Positions 1 through 13,447 are shown, counted from the first letter of the stretch. The stretch is DNA of 64,000 nt from Heliocidaris erythrogramma (GCA_025617745.1 CM046864.1:496001-560000), one strand, 5' to 3'. Notes: generated by a model not told the origin, from the sequence alone. Translations and numbers: made by a program.

Positions 1-266
1 CAGCGAGTGAAGATAGCAGCGATTGCGCTCACACGACAAATAGTCACAAGCGCGGTGGGTGGTCTACCGCAAAGCGTTGATGCTTTGTCGCTGGATCCTA
101 AGATTTACTCCTGCTAAACTCGCTGCAAGAATAGTTTGGAAACTCGCTTCTATCTCGTGACTATCTGCGTTCAGACAGCGTTTGGTCTCGACACTATCTG
201 GTCTTCACCAAAATAGCATCGACACCTCGATAGCATCGATGCTATCGCTCTACGTGTGAACGTACC
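1..266. mobile_element. Terminal arm of a TIR element (partial, cut by window edge)
   Basis: These 266 bases are a near-perfect inverted copy of 337-602. The right end reads CTACGTGTGAACGTACC, the reverse complement of the start of the element at 337. The arm is rich in the palindromic motif ATAGCATCGATGCTAT. Its other end lies outside the window, so its total size and target duplication cannot be read. It abuts a 70-nt LINE fragment. Confidence 0.75.
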
Positions 267-336
267 TTATGTGAAAGACAGTCAAATGCTTTTTCGAAAT
301 CTACAGCGATAAGAAAACCTACAGGCTGGTACAATA
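267..336 (-). pseudogene. LINE reverse-transcriptase fragment containing motif A
   Basis: On the minus strand these 70 nt translate to a segment with LIAVDFEKAFDCL, the motif A of L1/Tx1-type reverse transcriptases including its catalytic aspartate. Joining it directly to the fragment that starts at 1815, with one TA removed, gives an uninterrupted frame across the junction. The two are therefore one LINE copy split by the element at 337-1814. The copy is a relic: nothing follows motif A except another inserted element. Confidence 0.7.
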
Positions 337-1814
337 GGTACGTTCACACGTAGAGCGATAGCATCGATGCTATCGAGGTGTCGATGCTATTTTGGTGAAG
401 ACCAGATAGTGTCGAGACCAAACGCTGTCTGAACGCAGATAGTCACGAGATAGAAGCGAGTTTCCAAACTATTCTTGCAGCGAGTTTAGCAGGAGTAAAT
501 CTCAGGATCCAGCGACATAGCATCGACGCTTTGCGGTAGACCACCCACCGCGCTTGTGACTATTTGTCGTGTGAGCGCAATCGCTGTTATCTTCAACTCG
601 CTGCTATTATAATTCTATCTGTTTCATGTGGTACTGTAGTGTAATGTATGTATTCGTGTGATGTATATAGGGGTACAGTAGGGTAATGTGTATACTGTGT
701 GGTAAGGAAAGGTTTTTTTTTTTTTTGGGGGGGGGGGTCCTTCTTTTTATCTTTTTCTTTTTTATATATGTGACCAGGCACCACAAAACCACCCAAAAGT
801 CGCACTGTGTGATTTTCAGTTAGAGATCAATGTGTTTTGGTTGGCATGCATGGTCAAATTTTAGTTGTGGGTATTTCCTGAAAGAGTATACTTTTTTCTA
901 AGTAATCTAAAATGTGGAGGCACCAAACAATCTAGAAGTGGTATTTTTGCCAGCTTTTTATCAGACTTATGTGTGTCTTCTCTGGATTTTGTTGTATTAC
1001 TTTTCTTTTTCACGACCCTGAATACTTGTCTCATTTTAATCTCCCATAAATCTTCCGGAGTAAGTTCTCGCGTTGATACTTGTGCACTATGATAAACAGG
1101 ATATGTCTATGTAGTATGCCAAGTTTAAGGACAATCTGATAATCCCTTCATAGAAATTTTCATTTAGTTCTAATCCTCCATTTGTCACCTTAGCACAACA
1201 CTTTGCAAGTCAGAGTGCTTCAATAGACTGCAAACTTTAAACCCTTATTAAGAAGTAACATTATGAGGGACTGTGCATTCTTCTCTTTGTACATTGAGTT
1301 ATGAACATCCAATGAGTTATATATCATTTTAAAGCTGAGAATCTGCTCTTTCAGAATCAGACCTTAACTAAAGTATGATGTGGTCTTTAGATATTGATTT
1401 ACATGTGCTTACCAGAGAATATAGTGTGCATGCATGTGTTTTATTTTGGCATAAGATTGGAGTTCAGTCAATTTTGACATGTATAAGGTTTATTTAAAAT
1501 TAAGTATTATAACACATGTATTTGCTACTTGATTGTATTATCGATATTACAAATGAATTGTTATTGTGTTATTATATTGATTTATGAAGACATATAACTT
1601 CCGCGCGTTTGACCATGCATACCAATTATACTCGGGTCACTCTGTGTGGCGCAGTAATTATTGTTTTGGCAGCGGGTGAGCGATGAATAGTCACGAGTGG
1701 GTGATAGAAGCAAGTCGATCACGGCCTGTCTGAACGTACTGGAAATATTTTTGAAACTTACATAGCATCGATGCTAACATAGCATCGATGCTATGTACTA
1801 CGTGTGAACATAAC
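337..1814. mobile_element. TIR DNA element with TA target duplication, inserted in a LINE
   Basis: The left end reads GGTACGTTCACACGTAG and the right end, reverse-complemented, reads GTTATGTTCACACGTAG. Both flanks are TA (335-336 and 1815-1816). Removing the element plus one TA restores an open LINE frame, which fixes the ends. Subterminal regions on both sides carry repeats of GCATCGATGCTAT. The interior (about 603-1610) holds no long ORF, a T/G homopolymer run at 711-737 and no recognisable transposase, so the copy is non-autonomous. A TA duplication fits Tc1/mariner or ISL2EU-like families; I cannot choose between them. Confidence 0.7.
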
Positions 1815-2057
1815 TATTGACTGAAAAAATACATCATCTATTAACCGCACTGCCTTCCCAATATTTCTCTCATTAACATAACCCACCTGATCATAATGAA
1901 TGATATCTCCTAATACCTCTTTTACCCTTTAGCCAATACTTTTGAAAGGATCTTATAGTCAAGATTTAAAAGAGTTATTGGCCTGTAGTTTTTCATATAC
2001 AAATGATCTTTTCCCTCTTTCTCAATAAGTGTAATGACTCCAGTAGCTGACGCGTTT
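1815..2057 (-). pseudogene. LINE reverse-transcriptase fragment upstream of motif A (L1/Tx1-like)
   Basis: Minus-strand translation gives GVITLIEKEGKDHLYMKNYR followed by PITLLNLDYKILSKVLAKG, then a frameshift, then a stretch resembling DQVGYVNERNIGKAVRLID. This is the fingers region of L1/Tx1-clade reverse transcriptases (the NYRPITLLN.DYKI.SK.LA block). It continues in frame into 336-267 once the inserted element is removed. A frameshift and an in-frame stop show that it is dead. Confidence 0.7.
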
Positions 2058-3396
2058 GTCGCCCTCTATTTAGAGATACATTATATTCGTTATAATGTAC
2101 TTTTGGAGCTGTTTTCTATGACAAATGTCAGAATATTATCGCAGAGTGTTTAACGTATCCTTGCTCATCATTATTTCATATCACTTATCCTGACTGTTGC
2201 ATATTTAACGGGTATTATGGCAGTTCATTTTTTGGCAAACAATATATTTTAATCCACTGTGTGTGAAAGCCAATTGTCAAAAGCTCAAATTGAAAATTAA
2301 TGTAAATATTAGCTCAAAGTGTAATATGAATGTAGTTTGCTGCATCGTATTTTGAGTTATAAATTATTTTGTTTTAAGACCTGTAAAAGAGATGCATCAT
2401 TCTTATTTTTATGACAGTATATAGTATGTTTTGTAACTTAGTAATCGTAATGATCCGTCTTTTCAAAATTATAACGTCTTTATCTCTTATTTAACGCACC
2501 GTCCCCTCAGTGTCAATCATTTAAATAATTATTCTTTTGTTACTATATAAAGCAAAATATGCTGGTATTCTCATAAAAATGGTATAGATACAAGACTACC
2601 GTGAACATACATACGTGCATAATACTGGTGGTAAACAGTAAAACAATAATTACAACACTGGATTTCAATGCATTTGTTCAGTTAAAAACAGTTGAATGTA
2701 AAATAAAGTAGTTGTAAATAGAAGGTAAAAGTGGTTTGGTAAAATGTAATAGTAATGAACTCTAACATGACAGGTATAGTCCGTTATATTTATTATACAG
2801 CTTAGATTGTAATAAATACATGTACTTGCGTTGAAGTTTGACTCATTTGTCAAATTTATTATGGTCTTTACACAAAATAATAGTTTGAAAAACTTAATCC
2901 TATAAAGCGGGAAGGGGTGGGCTAGGGTGCTGCATCCCACAAGAACTTTCAAATTATACATATTTGGGAAACTGGCACCCCATATTCCAACAGCGAGGTA
3001 TTATGTTATTTGTATATATGTTTTACATTTTGGATGAAGAGATATTGTCACTCAAAACAAAGTGTCAAGATTTTGTTCACTCCCTTTTCTTGATAGCAAT
3101 GTTTGAAAATTGGAAAAATTAAAAATATAGCCAAGAGACGTCAGCAACCCCCACCCCCCCCCCCCCCAAAAAAAAATGTTCATGATTTCATCAGAGAGAG
3201 AGAAATAGGTCAAGGGGACATAAGAAATTGAATATTTGAAAGGTTGCAACTCTCAAATTTTATTTTTCTTTGAAAGATTTCAAACTGACAATCATTCTAT
3301 CATCTATGAATAATTTCTGGGTAAGTCACCATATTTTGTACGCCTGTCCGGCATGCATCACAAACGGTTGACCATCTGTCGCTAAAGGGTAATTAC
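2058..3396. other. AT-rich intergenic sequence, no feature recognised
   Basis: No coding-like frame, tRNA head or clear inverted repeat was seen. A poly-C/poly-A run occurs at about 3151-3175. Short minus-strand ORFs here are AT-rich chance frames. Confidence 0.5.
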
Positions 3397-4013
3397 CGGT
3401 CCCAACATGACTTTAATTGCTTTCAATAGGAGCAGACCAATCAAACAAACGGATCAAAAAATGTTTGAGGAAAATCGGACAACTGATAAATTTTTTTTTT
3501 GAAGAAATTGTTTTTAATGACATGAAAACTAGTAGAGAAAACAATGTAACTCACTAGACAAACTGGCAACTCGGAATATTTGAATATACATAAGAATATT
3601 ATTTTCTCATAACTGGAAACAAGTTATAGTTATAGGAATATGCTTTTGGATTTATACACCCTCCAAAAATATTTCACGGACTTAAATTGTGGAGATTTAA
3701 AAAAAATACATATTCATAATATTTTTTAATGTATGTTCTATCAAGAAATCATATTTCTCATGACTTTTACAGGACAAAAGTTTGATTTGTTTTATTAATA
3801 AAAACAAATTAATTGGTGTGTTGTGGGGCAATGACATCACAGGCTCATTACAGAGTTGCCAATTCGTTTAGTGATTTTCAATATTTTTTCTCTATTTCTT
3901 CACGTCATTAAAAAATCAATAATTTTCTTATTAGTTGCCGAATTTCCTCAAACTTTTCAAAATATGTTTCTCTGATGTTTAAGCTCCTTTTGAAAAGTAA
4001 GTTATTCTGGAAC
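3397..4013. mobile_element. Inverted-repeat element (MITE-like), about 0.6 kb
   Basis: The left side (3397-3560) and the right side (3840-4013) are imperfect inverted copies. Outer parts align as GGTCCCAACATGACTTTAAT against GGTTCCAGAATAACTTACTT. Inner parts share TTTGAGGAAA(A/T)TCGG(A/C)CAACT. The arms are diverged, so the insertion is old. Target duplication could not be assigned. No coding capacity. Confidence 0.55.
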
Positions 4014-4446
4014 CTGCTATTCGTCTTTAATTAACCTAATGCAACCCGAAAGCCTTGTGAGATGAGCGCTCCACCCCCGTGCATTGATGATGGGGTGCAG
4101 TGCAGGAATGATCTGACAAATCATTGCTATTTAAGTACCTTCGCCCTTTTTATAATGGGTAAACTCTTTATTAGTGATGTGCGTCATAAACTTTCTCATC
4201 GCCGTGGAAAATAATGTTAGGCAGGAAATGCCCAGGGCGTCTAAACTTTTACTTGGAAGGTGCGTGTGAGGGGGGGGGGGGGGGGGGGGGGGGGCTCCCA
4301 TCTTATTTAATATTTGGCATTTTGCCTGTACATAAAAATGCTATTGGGTTATAGTTTCAATCCAAATTATCTGAATTCAATGCCATGTGTACTTGCACTT
4401 CAGAGGCTCGAAACAAAGTGATATCGCTTTATTTAATGATTTGTAA

Positions 4447-4712
4447 TCTATAATAATAATAGGCAGTTCTTGTATAACGCGTATCACAGTATCAATATCT
4501 CTATGCGCTTTCAAAGAGATTTTGGATTATTACCCCGGCTCAGCTTAGCTGCCCTAATGAAGGCCTTGAAGCTTCGAACGAAGACTAAATTCCTACCGCT
4601 ATCCATTTACTACCCCTGGGTCGAGAGCAGTAAATGTAGATTAATGTCTTGCCAAAGGACTTTGGTGACGTTTGTGATCTACGGTCCAGTGACTTATCCG
4701 CCAGACCACAAC
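4447..4712 (-). mobile_element. tRNA-derived SINE, degenerate copy
   Basis: A body with TTATTACCCCGGCT and CCATTTACTACCCCTGGG matches the SINE bodies at 11941 and 26780. On the minus strand the copy starts near 4705 with a tRNA-like A box (TGGTCTGGCGGATAAG) and ends in an ATAATAATA tail near 4450. The B box is not intact, so the copy is old. Confidence 0.55.
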
Positions 4713-5553
4713 ATATCTACGTATTTGTAATTATCTTTATTTTCCCTTTATTTCATTCCATATCAATTATTATTTTTTGTTTGGTTTTGTTTTCTGATGT
4801 CCTAAGATTCTTACTTATTTCATTATAGAACAACTGAGGCTGGCCGAAATAAATGAAGGAGGAGAGTGACTAGGAACTATGAAATAATTTTTAATTTGAC
4901 TTAAGTTGTGGTTGACCGTTAATCACTCTCCTCTTGTATACCTCACTGAGTACCTCACGCTCCCTTTTTAAATTTACATATTCACCTCCCCCGCCTCATC
5001 ATCCTACACCCTCTCTCTCTCTCTCTCTCTGAGTAATATATATCTGGCTCTGCCCATCCCTCTCCTTTCTCTTTCTAATCTCTTCAAGTACCTTTACAGG
5101 TCCTCATATGTGGGGTTGGGGGTGGGGTGGGGTGGGTGGAGGGGAAAAATTCCAAAGTGTTTACTGAAAGTACATGCACATGCTCAACAAGATCACAAAG
5201 ACTATCGAAATATAAACCTGAGGCAATTTCAGTAGCCTTAATTGTGCGTCAAGTACTGAAATGTGCCAACAGTATATTACGTAATCCGAACATAATTTCT
5301 ATGTAGTACACAATATGGTATTGTAAATGATTTCTCGAAAGTCAATGCGATCGTGTTGCCCCAACTTCCATGTATCGACACGAAAAGTACATGGAAATGT
5401 GACATAGTATGCTTTGATTTGATAAAGTTTATTAAAAGCAGCCCTCAGAACAGCAAAAAATACTTAACCAATTATTGAATTTCCAAGAAAAACATCTTTA
5501 CCCACACTTTCATCAAAATGGCAAAATGCAAATTTTCAAAACTATTCAGTCAA

Positions 5554-5695
5554 TCAGACCCAACTTCGAAAAACCGAGCACTGGTATAATCTGAAAACGG
5601 TGTATAACGCACAATGAATATAGAGCCATCATTGTTCAGTGCGATTCAATGCGTACAAAAGGCACTGGGGAAATCTTGCAAAGTCAACATGCAAA

Positions 5696-5744
<49 letters not shown>

Positions 5745-6036
5745 AGATAATAATAATGCTGCATCCCAATTACCTTCAAAGTCCTTGAATGATTCGTCGT
5801 ATGAAATAACTATCAAATTACAAACATTTGAAATAAATATATCCTCTGCATTTTCATTCATTAATTTAATTTATTTGTTTGTTTAATGTGCATCAACAGT
5901 AGGTCAACTTTCCCCCGTGCCTTTTGTACACACTGCCTCGCACTAAACGATGAGGGCACTACATGGGTATTAATCGTGCGTGATACGCCGTTTTCGGAGT
6001 ATAACCTGTGCTCGGTGTTTCCAAAGTTGGGTCTGA
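5554..6036. mobile_element. MITE with about 125-bp inverted arms, split by an (AT)n tract
   Basis: The outer ends are TCAGACCCAACTT and its complement AAGTTGGGTCTGA. Arms 5554-5680 and 5920-6036 share, inverted, CCGAGCAC, GAAAACGG and TGTACAAAAGGCAC. The loop contains an (AT)20 microsatellite at about 5700-5741. No ORF and no clear target duplication. Confidence 0.6.
5700..5741. repeat. (AT)n microsatellite
   Basis: About twenty uninterrupted AT dinucleotides in the loop of the MITE at 5554-6036. Confidence 0.9.
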
Positions 6037-6039
6037 CTG

Positions 6040-9000
6040 TCTGTGTCGAAATGAGAAATGATTAATATACAACAAGTGTGATTCTTCTCAAAAACACATG
6101 AAATCGCTTGGGAATAACAAGAGCAAGACTAAGTGCAAATATTCTACATTAACAAATCCTGAAATTTCTATCTTCCAACATTTAAACTATTACATTAATC
6201 CCATTGAATAATATCAATGAAAAAAAAATCAATAAAATTTCAGAACCGTATACCCAACGTTTTATAAAATACTGATAAACAGTATCAAGCATTTGAAAAG
6301 CAAGTTTTCCCTCTTTGTTTTTAAATATCAAATCTCATGTCATATAGACATCGTAATACTACAGAATTTTTTACTTTCTTCCATCATGACAAAAACAAGT
6401 AAAATGTTTAATGTCACTACACATAACTCTACCATGGAAGACAATATTTAGATGCCAAACCAATCACCCTTAAAATGAATACAAAACTACAAATTAGAAA
6501 GCAAGTGAGAAAATTTAAACAAAGTGGGGGAGGTTCTATAATGGTAGAGGACTGTATCACACATGACACTCACACAGTGAGATGTGCACAAACTACCATG
6601 ACATATTACGTAATCCGAACTTGATTTCAATAACAGTTTCTTAAAAGTAGCCTTCAGGAAAAGAAAAAAAAATACTTGAAGAAATATATTTTTCAAGAAA
6701 AATCAGCTTTTCTGTGACCAATCATCAAAATGACGAAAATGTAAATTTTAAAAAATTCATCTATGTTGACAAATTAAAGAGATGAGAAATCATTAATACA
6801 CAACAGTGAAAGCAAATGTACTAAAAGGCTCTGAATTGAAAAAAATATCACCTTGAATAATATACAATGTTTCATTTTCAAAAACGAAAGTGAATGCAAA
6901 AATCTTCAACAATAAAACTTACAATTAAACCAATTCCTATATTACACCAGTTTAAACTATCCATTGTTATTGATTGCATTGAACTTATTATATAAAAAAA
7001 GACATACAATTTAACAAAAAAATTATATACACATCGTTTTGTAATGGAAAATCCAGGTAAGAATTTTTAAGCATATGAAATGCAAGCATTTGTCTCATTG
7101 TATTTAAATTTTGGAAAGATAGAACATCTCATTTAATGAAGTTATCATATTGCTATGAAATTACGACATAACTCCCTCGTGACAAACCTTACAATGACAT
7201 GAACGACATGAAATATTGTTAATAAATATATTTACACATGACTCCAATGAATCCAATGAAGAAAATCTGTAGATTTCAAACCAACTGCCCTTTTCATTTG
7301 AACAAAAAAATGAATACCAAGATATATAATATAAATATTTTAGAAAATTATTTTAAATAGATAAATGAGAAATGATTAATATACAACGACAGACAAGTGC
7401 GATTCTTTTAAAAAGCAGATTTGTTCAAAGACTCTGAAAGAAGAAATCGCTAGGAATTAATGAACAGACTATTAATTAAAAAGAATGAAAGTAAGCTGAT
7501 ATCTATCTTATAACTATTAATTAATTTAATTTCAAAAAGAGGAAATTTTATATACACAGCGTTTTATAATGAAAACAAAAAGGAATCAGGTTTATGCATC
7601 TGGGAAACAAGTTTTTGTCTCAATCTGCTTAAATTATGAATAATATTTGATCTCAATAATTCAAACGCATATAATACTGTGAAATTTCGTCTGCATTCAC
7701 TCGTGACAAACATGACAAATAAGTGAAATAGTGTTACTTGATATATTTACGCATGGCACGAATTAAAACAATTTGTTTAACTATTTGAAATAAATGAGAA
7801 CAATGCTATAAATCACAACGGATTTGAGAAACTGTAAACCAAAATTAAGAAAATGAGAAATTATTAACATTTTTGTTTTGGGGGGGGGGGGATAATATAC
7901 AATGTTTAATCATCTGATCATCTGATTATCAAAAACAAAAGTTAACACGCAATGTCTACAATAATAAGACTTCAGAGTAAGCTAATTAAGCTAATATAAA
8001 TCTTATAACTATCAATTACATTACTTGCATTGAACATTCTCAATGAAAAAGACATAACATTTCAAAACCTTATAATATACACAACCTTTTATAATGGGAA
8101 ATCTTAGCAAACAGGTTTAAGCATTTGAAAAGCATGCTTTTTTCTCATTTTGTTGAAAATTTGAATATTTTAAAATCTAATTTAATTTACATATCATATT
8201 AACATGAAATTGCAACTACAACCCCATAATTATGACTAGTGAAAAAGTGTCACTTTATATACACACACAAACACACCCACCTCTACACACATTGATTTGT
8301 GGGGACTTTATTGTTTTCTCCTATTGTATTTTGTACCCCACAAGCATGACGGAATAAAGGCCATCATTGTTCTCTGTACCCCACAACTCAATCTATGTAA
8401 ACCCACATGCACACACACGCGAATTAAAACAATTTGTGGGTATGATCAATGGCCATAACTATTTGAAATAAATGAGAACAATGTTATAAATCACAACGGA
8501 TTTGAGAAACTGTAAACAAAAATTAAGAAAAATGAGAAATTATTAACATACAACAGCAAAAAATTGCGATTTTTTTTTTTTTTTTTTTTTTGGGGGGGGG
8601 GGGGGGATAATATACAATGTTTAATCATCTGATCATCTGATTATCAAAAACAAAAGTTAACACGCAATGTCTACAATAATAAGACTTCAGAGTAAGCTAA
8701 TTAAGCTAATATAAATCTTATAACTATCAATTACATTACTTGCATTGAACATTCTCAATGAAAAAGACATAACATTTCAAAACCTTATAATATACACAAC
8801 CTTTTATAATGGGAAATCTTAGCAAACAGGTTTAAGCATTTGAAAAGCATGCTTTTTTCATTTGTTGAAAATTTGAATATTTTTAAATCTAATTTAATTT
8901 ACATAGAAATTGCAACTACAACCCCATAATTGTTACTTTAATGTACACACACGCACGCGCGCACACAAACACATCTACACACATTGATTTGTGGGGAACT

Positions 9001-9103
9001 TTATTGTTTTCTCCTATTGTATTTTGTACCCCACAAGCATGACGGAATAAAGGCCATCATTGTGCTATATTGTTCTCTGTACCCCACAAATGAATATATG
9101 TAA

Positions 9104-9143
<40 letters not shown>

Positions 9144-11310
9144 GACACCACTGAAGACAATCTGTACATGTCAAACCAACGTCCCGAAGTCATGAATAAA
9201 AATGACAGAATGTAAAAACATCAATCGAAATGTGATACAAATCCAGTCTGTGAATATTTCTACGTCATATGTTGTATCCTTGTTTTATTATCATCATCAT
9301 CATCATCATGCATTGCCCTCAGTGATAGCATTCTGGTTAAATAAAGAGGCTACCCTGCGTTAAAAGGGCACATTCATGAGAAAAAAAGGTTGCTTTAAAC
9401 AAAACATATGACTGTGATATCCTGTGATGTCATGGATTCACTACTCTACAATTGTTTTTGTACACAAAAATGACCCCAAATATCCCTTTTTTTCTCGAAA
9501 AAGTAAAGGAATATAGAGCTAGATTTAAAAAGAGGACAAGCTGATATCTATCTTATAACTATTAATTTAATTTCAAAAAGAGGAAATTTTATATACACAG
9601 CGTTTTATAATGAAAAAAAAAGGAAACAGGTTTATGCATCTGGGAAGCAAGTTTTTGTATCAATCTGCTTAAATTATGAATAATATTAGATCTCAATAAT
9701 TCAAACTCATATATTACTGTGAAATTTCGTCTGCATTCACTCGTGACAAACATGACAAATAAGTGAAATAGTGTTACTTGATATATTTACACATGGCGCG
9801 AATTAAAACAATTTGTGGGTATGAAATCAATGACCATAACTATTTGAAATAAATGAGAACAATGTTATAAATCACAACGGATTTGAGAAACTGTAAACAA
9901 AAATTAAGAAAATGAGAAATTATTAACATACAACAGCAAAAAATTGCGTTTTTTTTTTTTTTTTTTTTTTTTTTTGGGGGGGGGGATAATATACAATGTT
10001 TAATCATCTGATCATCTGATTATCAAAAACAAAAGTTAACACGCAATGTCTACAATAATAAGACTTCAGAGTAAGCTAATTAAGCTAATATAAATCTTAT
10101 AACTATCAATTACATTACTTGCATTGAACATTCTCAATGAAAAAGACATAACATTTCAAAACCTTATAATATACACAACCTTTTATAATTTGATTTGATT
10201 TGATTTTATTTTATTTGATTTTATTTTATTCGTCAGGTATATTGCAATACAAACATAACCAGGTACCATGACAGGATAGTCCATGAAAGCCGAAATGGCT
10301 TATTTCCAATGGGGTCCTTATACCTAAATAACTGATTAAAAATACACTAAGAAAACACATTAGTACGGCTACAAGACTATCGTACACGTACGACAGGTAA
10401 TAAGAATGTACTAAAGTAGCAAAATAAAACATAATAACATTTTTATAAAGTAGGCGAAGATTACATAAATGTAATTTAAATCTAATGTAATTAGATTTAA
10501 ATTACATAATTTAAATTATTAAATTTAAATTATTAGATTTAATTAGATTTAATTAGATTAGATTACATAAATGTAATTTAAATCTAATTTAATGGGAAAT
10601 CTTAGCAAACAGGTTTAAGCATTTCAAAAGCATGCTTTTTTCATTTTGTTGAAAATTTGAATATTTTTAAATCTAATTTAATTTACATATGAAATTGCAA
10701 CTACAACCCCATAATTCTGACTTTAATGTACACACACGCACGCGCGCACACACCTCTACACACATTGATTTGTGGGGAACTTTATTGTTTTCTCCTATTG
10801 TATTTTGTACCCCACAAGCATGACGGAATAAAGGCCATCATTGTGCTATATTGTTCTCTGTACCCCACAAATGAATCTATGTAAACCCACACACACACAC
10901 ACACACACACACCTGACACCACTGAAGACAATCTGTACATGTCAAACCAACGTCCCGAAGTCATGAATAAAAATGACAGAATGTAAAAACATCAATCGAA
11001 ATGTGATACAAATCCAGTCTGTGAATATTTCTACGTCATATGTTGTATCCTTGTTTTATTATCATCATCATCATCATCATGCATTGCCCTCAGTGATAGC
11101 ATTCTGGTAAAATAAAGAGGCTACCCTGCGTTAAAAGGGCACATTCATGAGAAAAAAAGGTTGCTTTAAACGAAACATATGACTGTGATATCCTGTTATG
11201 TCATGGATTCACTACTCTACAATTATTTTTGTACACAAAAAAGAAACCCAAATATCCCTTTTTTCTCGAAAAAAGTAAAAGGAATAGAGCTAGATTTAAA
11301 AAGAGGACAT
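6040..11310. repeat. Degenerate tandem array of about 0.5-0.8 kb units with higher-order duplication
   Basis: Two markers recur in the same order. An ATGAGAAAT.ATTAA.ATACAAC box occurs near 6050, 6780, 7370, 7853, 8528 and 9913. A TTATAATG...AGCATTTGAAA.GCA box occurs near 6265, 7043, 7563, 8087, 8805, 9605 and 10590. On top of this a large block is duplicated: 7497-7760 matches 9540-9800, and 9141-9541 matches 10911-11310 almost base for base. Within the first block 7763-8420 is again duplicated as 8421-9107. Each recent unit contains a poly-T/poly-G run and a TG/CA microsatellite. No coding sequence is evident. Confidence 0.7.
10188..10593 (-). mobile_element. Non-LTR retrotransposon 3' end inserted in the tandem array
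   Basis: The matching place in the preceding array unit (near 8805) is uninterrupted, with TTTTATAATGGGAAATCTTA. Here about 400 nt follow TTTTATAAT before GGGAAATCTT resumes. On the minus strand the insert ends in ACGAATAAAATAAAATC and related tail repeats, typical of a 3' UTR of an L2/CR1-like element. Upstream it contains GGACCCCATTGGAAATAAGC. The far side (about 10450-10590) is a palindromic low-complexity TTTAAAT expansion. Confidence 0.5.
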
Positions 11311-11940
11311 GCCAAAACATTCCACCCTTAGTAATGCACGCGGCATAGGAATAAGGAAGATGTTATACACAAAATATGAAAATTAATAACTTTTAATATT
11401 TTTTTAAATATACAAATATAATTTTTATTATTATTTTTTTTTTTTTTTTTTTGGAGGGGGGGGGGGGGTTTATTTAATGAAAGATTATGCCTATTTTTTA
11501 CAAGATGATACACAAAAACATGTTATCCTCACTATACTTCGAGCACAGGAATAAAAATGATGTGTTTGAAGAAAAATGTAAAATAATGACATTTCATGTA
11601 CAAAAACAAATTGGAAAGTGGTGAATCCACGACATCACAGGATATCACAGTCACATGACCCGGGGTTGCCATTTTGAGATACCCGTAGAATTTTAAAATG
11701 TCATAACTCTCTTATTTCTTGTCGAATTTTTCTTGAACTTTCACTGATCTATTTCTCTAATTTGTGTACATTTATTTAAAGCATCTTTTTTGACCATGTG
11801 TCCCTGTAGGTAAAATGTATAACTGTAGATAAATAAATAAATAATTATAACGCAACCAAGAAACCGTAAAAAAATGGAGGTTCCATCATCATGGTTGTAT
11901 CAAACATGCTATTTACACAGTGATAAAAATGTACAAGTAT

Positions 11941-12228
11941 ATGATAATAATAATAATAATAATATTGTCCATTTATACAGCGCAGCTACAAAGTATCATA
12001 TTATTATATTATTACCCCGGCTTTACCCAAGCTGCCATGATAATGATAAGGCGCTAAAGCATTCAATGAACTTCTTCCTACCGGGTACCCATTTACTTCA
12101 CCTGGGTGGAGAGTGGCAAATGTAGATTAATGTCTTGTCAAAGGACATTATTGCCGCGGCAGAACTCGAACCGCGAACCACTTGATGCTCAGTCCGGTGA
12201 CGTATCCACTAGAACACGAGACCTCCAC
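11941..12228 (-). mobile_element. tRNA-derived SINE, best-preserved copy
   Basis: On the minus strand a tRNA-like head begins near 12228 (GTGGAGGTCTCGTG). It has an A-box-like TGTTCTAGTGGATACG (12216-12201) and a B box GGTTCGAGTTC (12172-12162), the internal RNA polymerase III promoter layout. A body with the CCATTTACTTCACCTGGGTG and TTACCCCGGCT blocks follows, then an (ATA)n tail at 11942-11965. Related copies lie at 4447, 26780 and 32383. Retrotransposition would need a partner LINE. Confidence 0.75.
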
Positions 12229-13440
12229 AGAAAGGTACTGTATACTAACAGAATATAATTCTTTAAAAAAAAAGTTCGCTGAAAATCAAAAGTCCCCCCC
12301 CCCCCCAAAAAAAAAAAAGCGAACATGAATATGTAAACACGTTGCATGCAGGTGACCTGGACAGGACCAGATATTTTACTGCCTTTTACACTTTGCTCAT
12401 TACAAGCAATGTCATGGTTTCTTTCAATTTTTCTCCCTTTTTTGAAGATACTGTTTATACATATGAATAGTTGATGATAATACTGTTTGATTATGTTTAT
12501 TTTTTCATTGTTACCAGAAATCATGATTGCCTTTGACATAGCTGGCCCTCTCTGTGCTAAAGGCTAACAGTACGTCGTTTACTGATTCTAGTGTACCTTA
12601 CTTTCTCAACAAATATGACAACCTTGCAATGAATTACTCTTATACATACCCTCTCTTTTTGTAGAATAAACTACAGGTGAGAGATATAATATTACATACC
12701 TTAATAATAGTCTAGTGAATATTTGTATCTGTTTATATATATATTTAATTGGTATAACCATAAATAATCAAATTAATACTTAAATTGATTTTAAATATAC
12801 ACATGAATCGTCTTGTTCTTCTCTCAACTGCAGGGCACCAGGAGGAGATCTATTTTTATTTGATTATTTTCATTAGACTTATTTTGTAAATACCTCCAAG
12901 ACTCCTTTGCATTTTCTTCTAATATTTGTTTTTAATATTGTGAAATGTACCTTTCTATTGAATATTTTGCCCAATATGCAGTGGATTAAACAACTCTACT
13001 TTTAAACTGATTACACTACATGGATAATGAACAAACTGGGTATAGGCAAAACAATAATTATTGCACCAGTTGGACTTAGACAAACATGGCGAATACAGAG
13101 GATGAATTGATAAGCAGGATTATATACAAAATGATAACAAACGGTTGAAATTCGACATCAAATATTAAATTACGTTGTGCCCATTAACGTGATAAAATTG
13201 CGGATCTCACTAAGAAACGTAATAAAGTTATTTATGAAAGGTACTGAATTGATATTGTCAAGGTGCGGGGCATCATAATCACAAAATGGATTAACAAAGA
13301 GTACTCAAAACGATTAGCTTAGAAATTTGATTTGAATTCTTGCCTTTATTATCTTCGGCGCCTTGCACTGCACATACTGGTCAAAAACCTTATCATATTA
13401 TTTTAATATATTTTAATATTAATATTCGTAACAATGCTTG
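12229..13440. other. AT-rich intergenic sequence downstream of the GPCR gene
   Basis: A C/A homopolymer run at 12293-12318 is the only notable structure. No exon-like or element-like signal was recognised. Confidence 0.5.
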
Positions 13441-13447
13441 ATATGGC

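Noticed and set aside
12162..12228. Functional tRNA genes at 12162-12228 and 26921-26990
   Set aside because: A and B boxes are present but the cloverleaf is poor and each continues into a SINE body with an (ATA)n tail or shared blocks.
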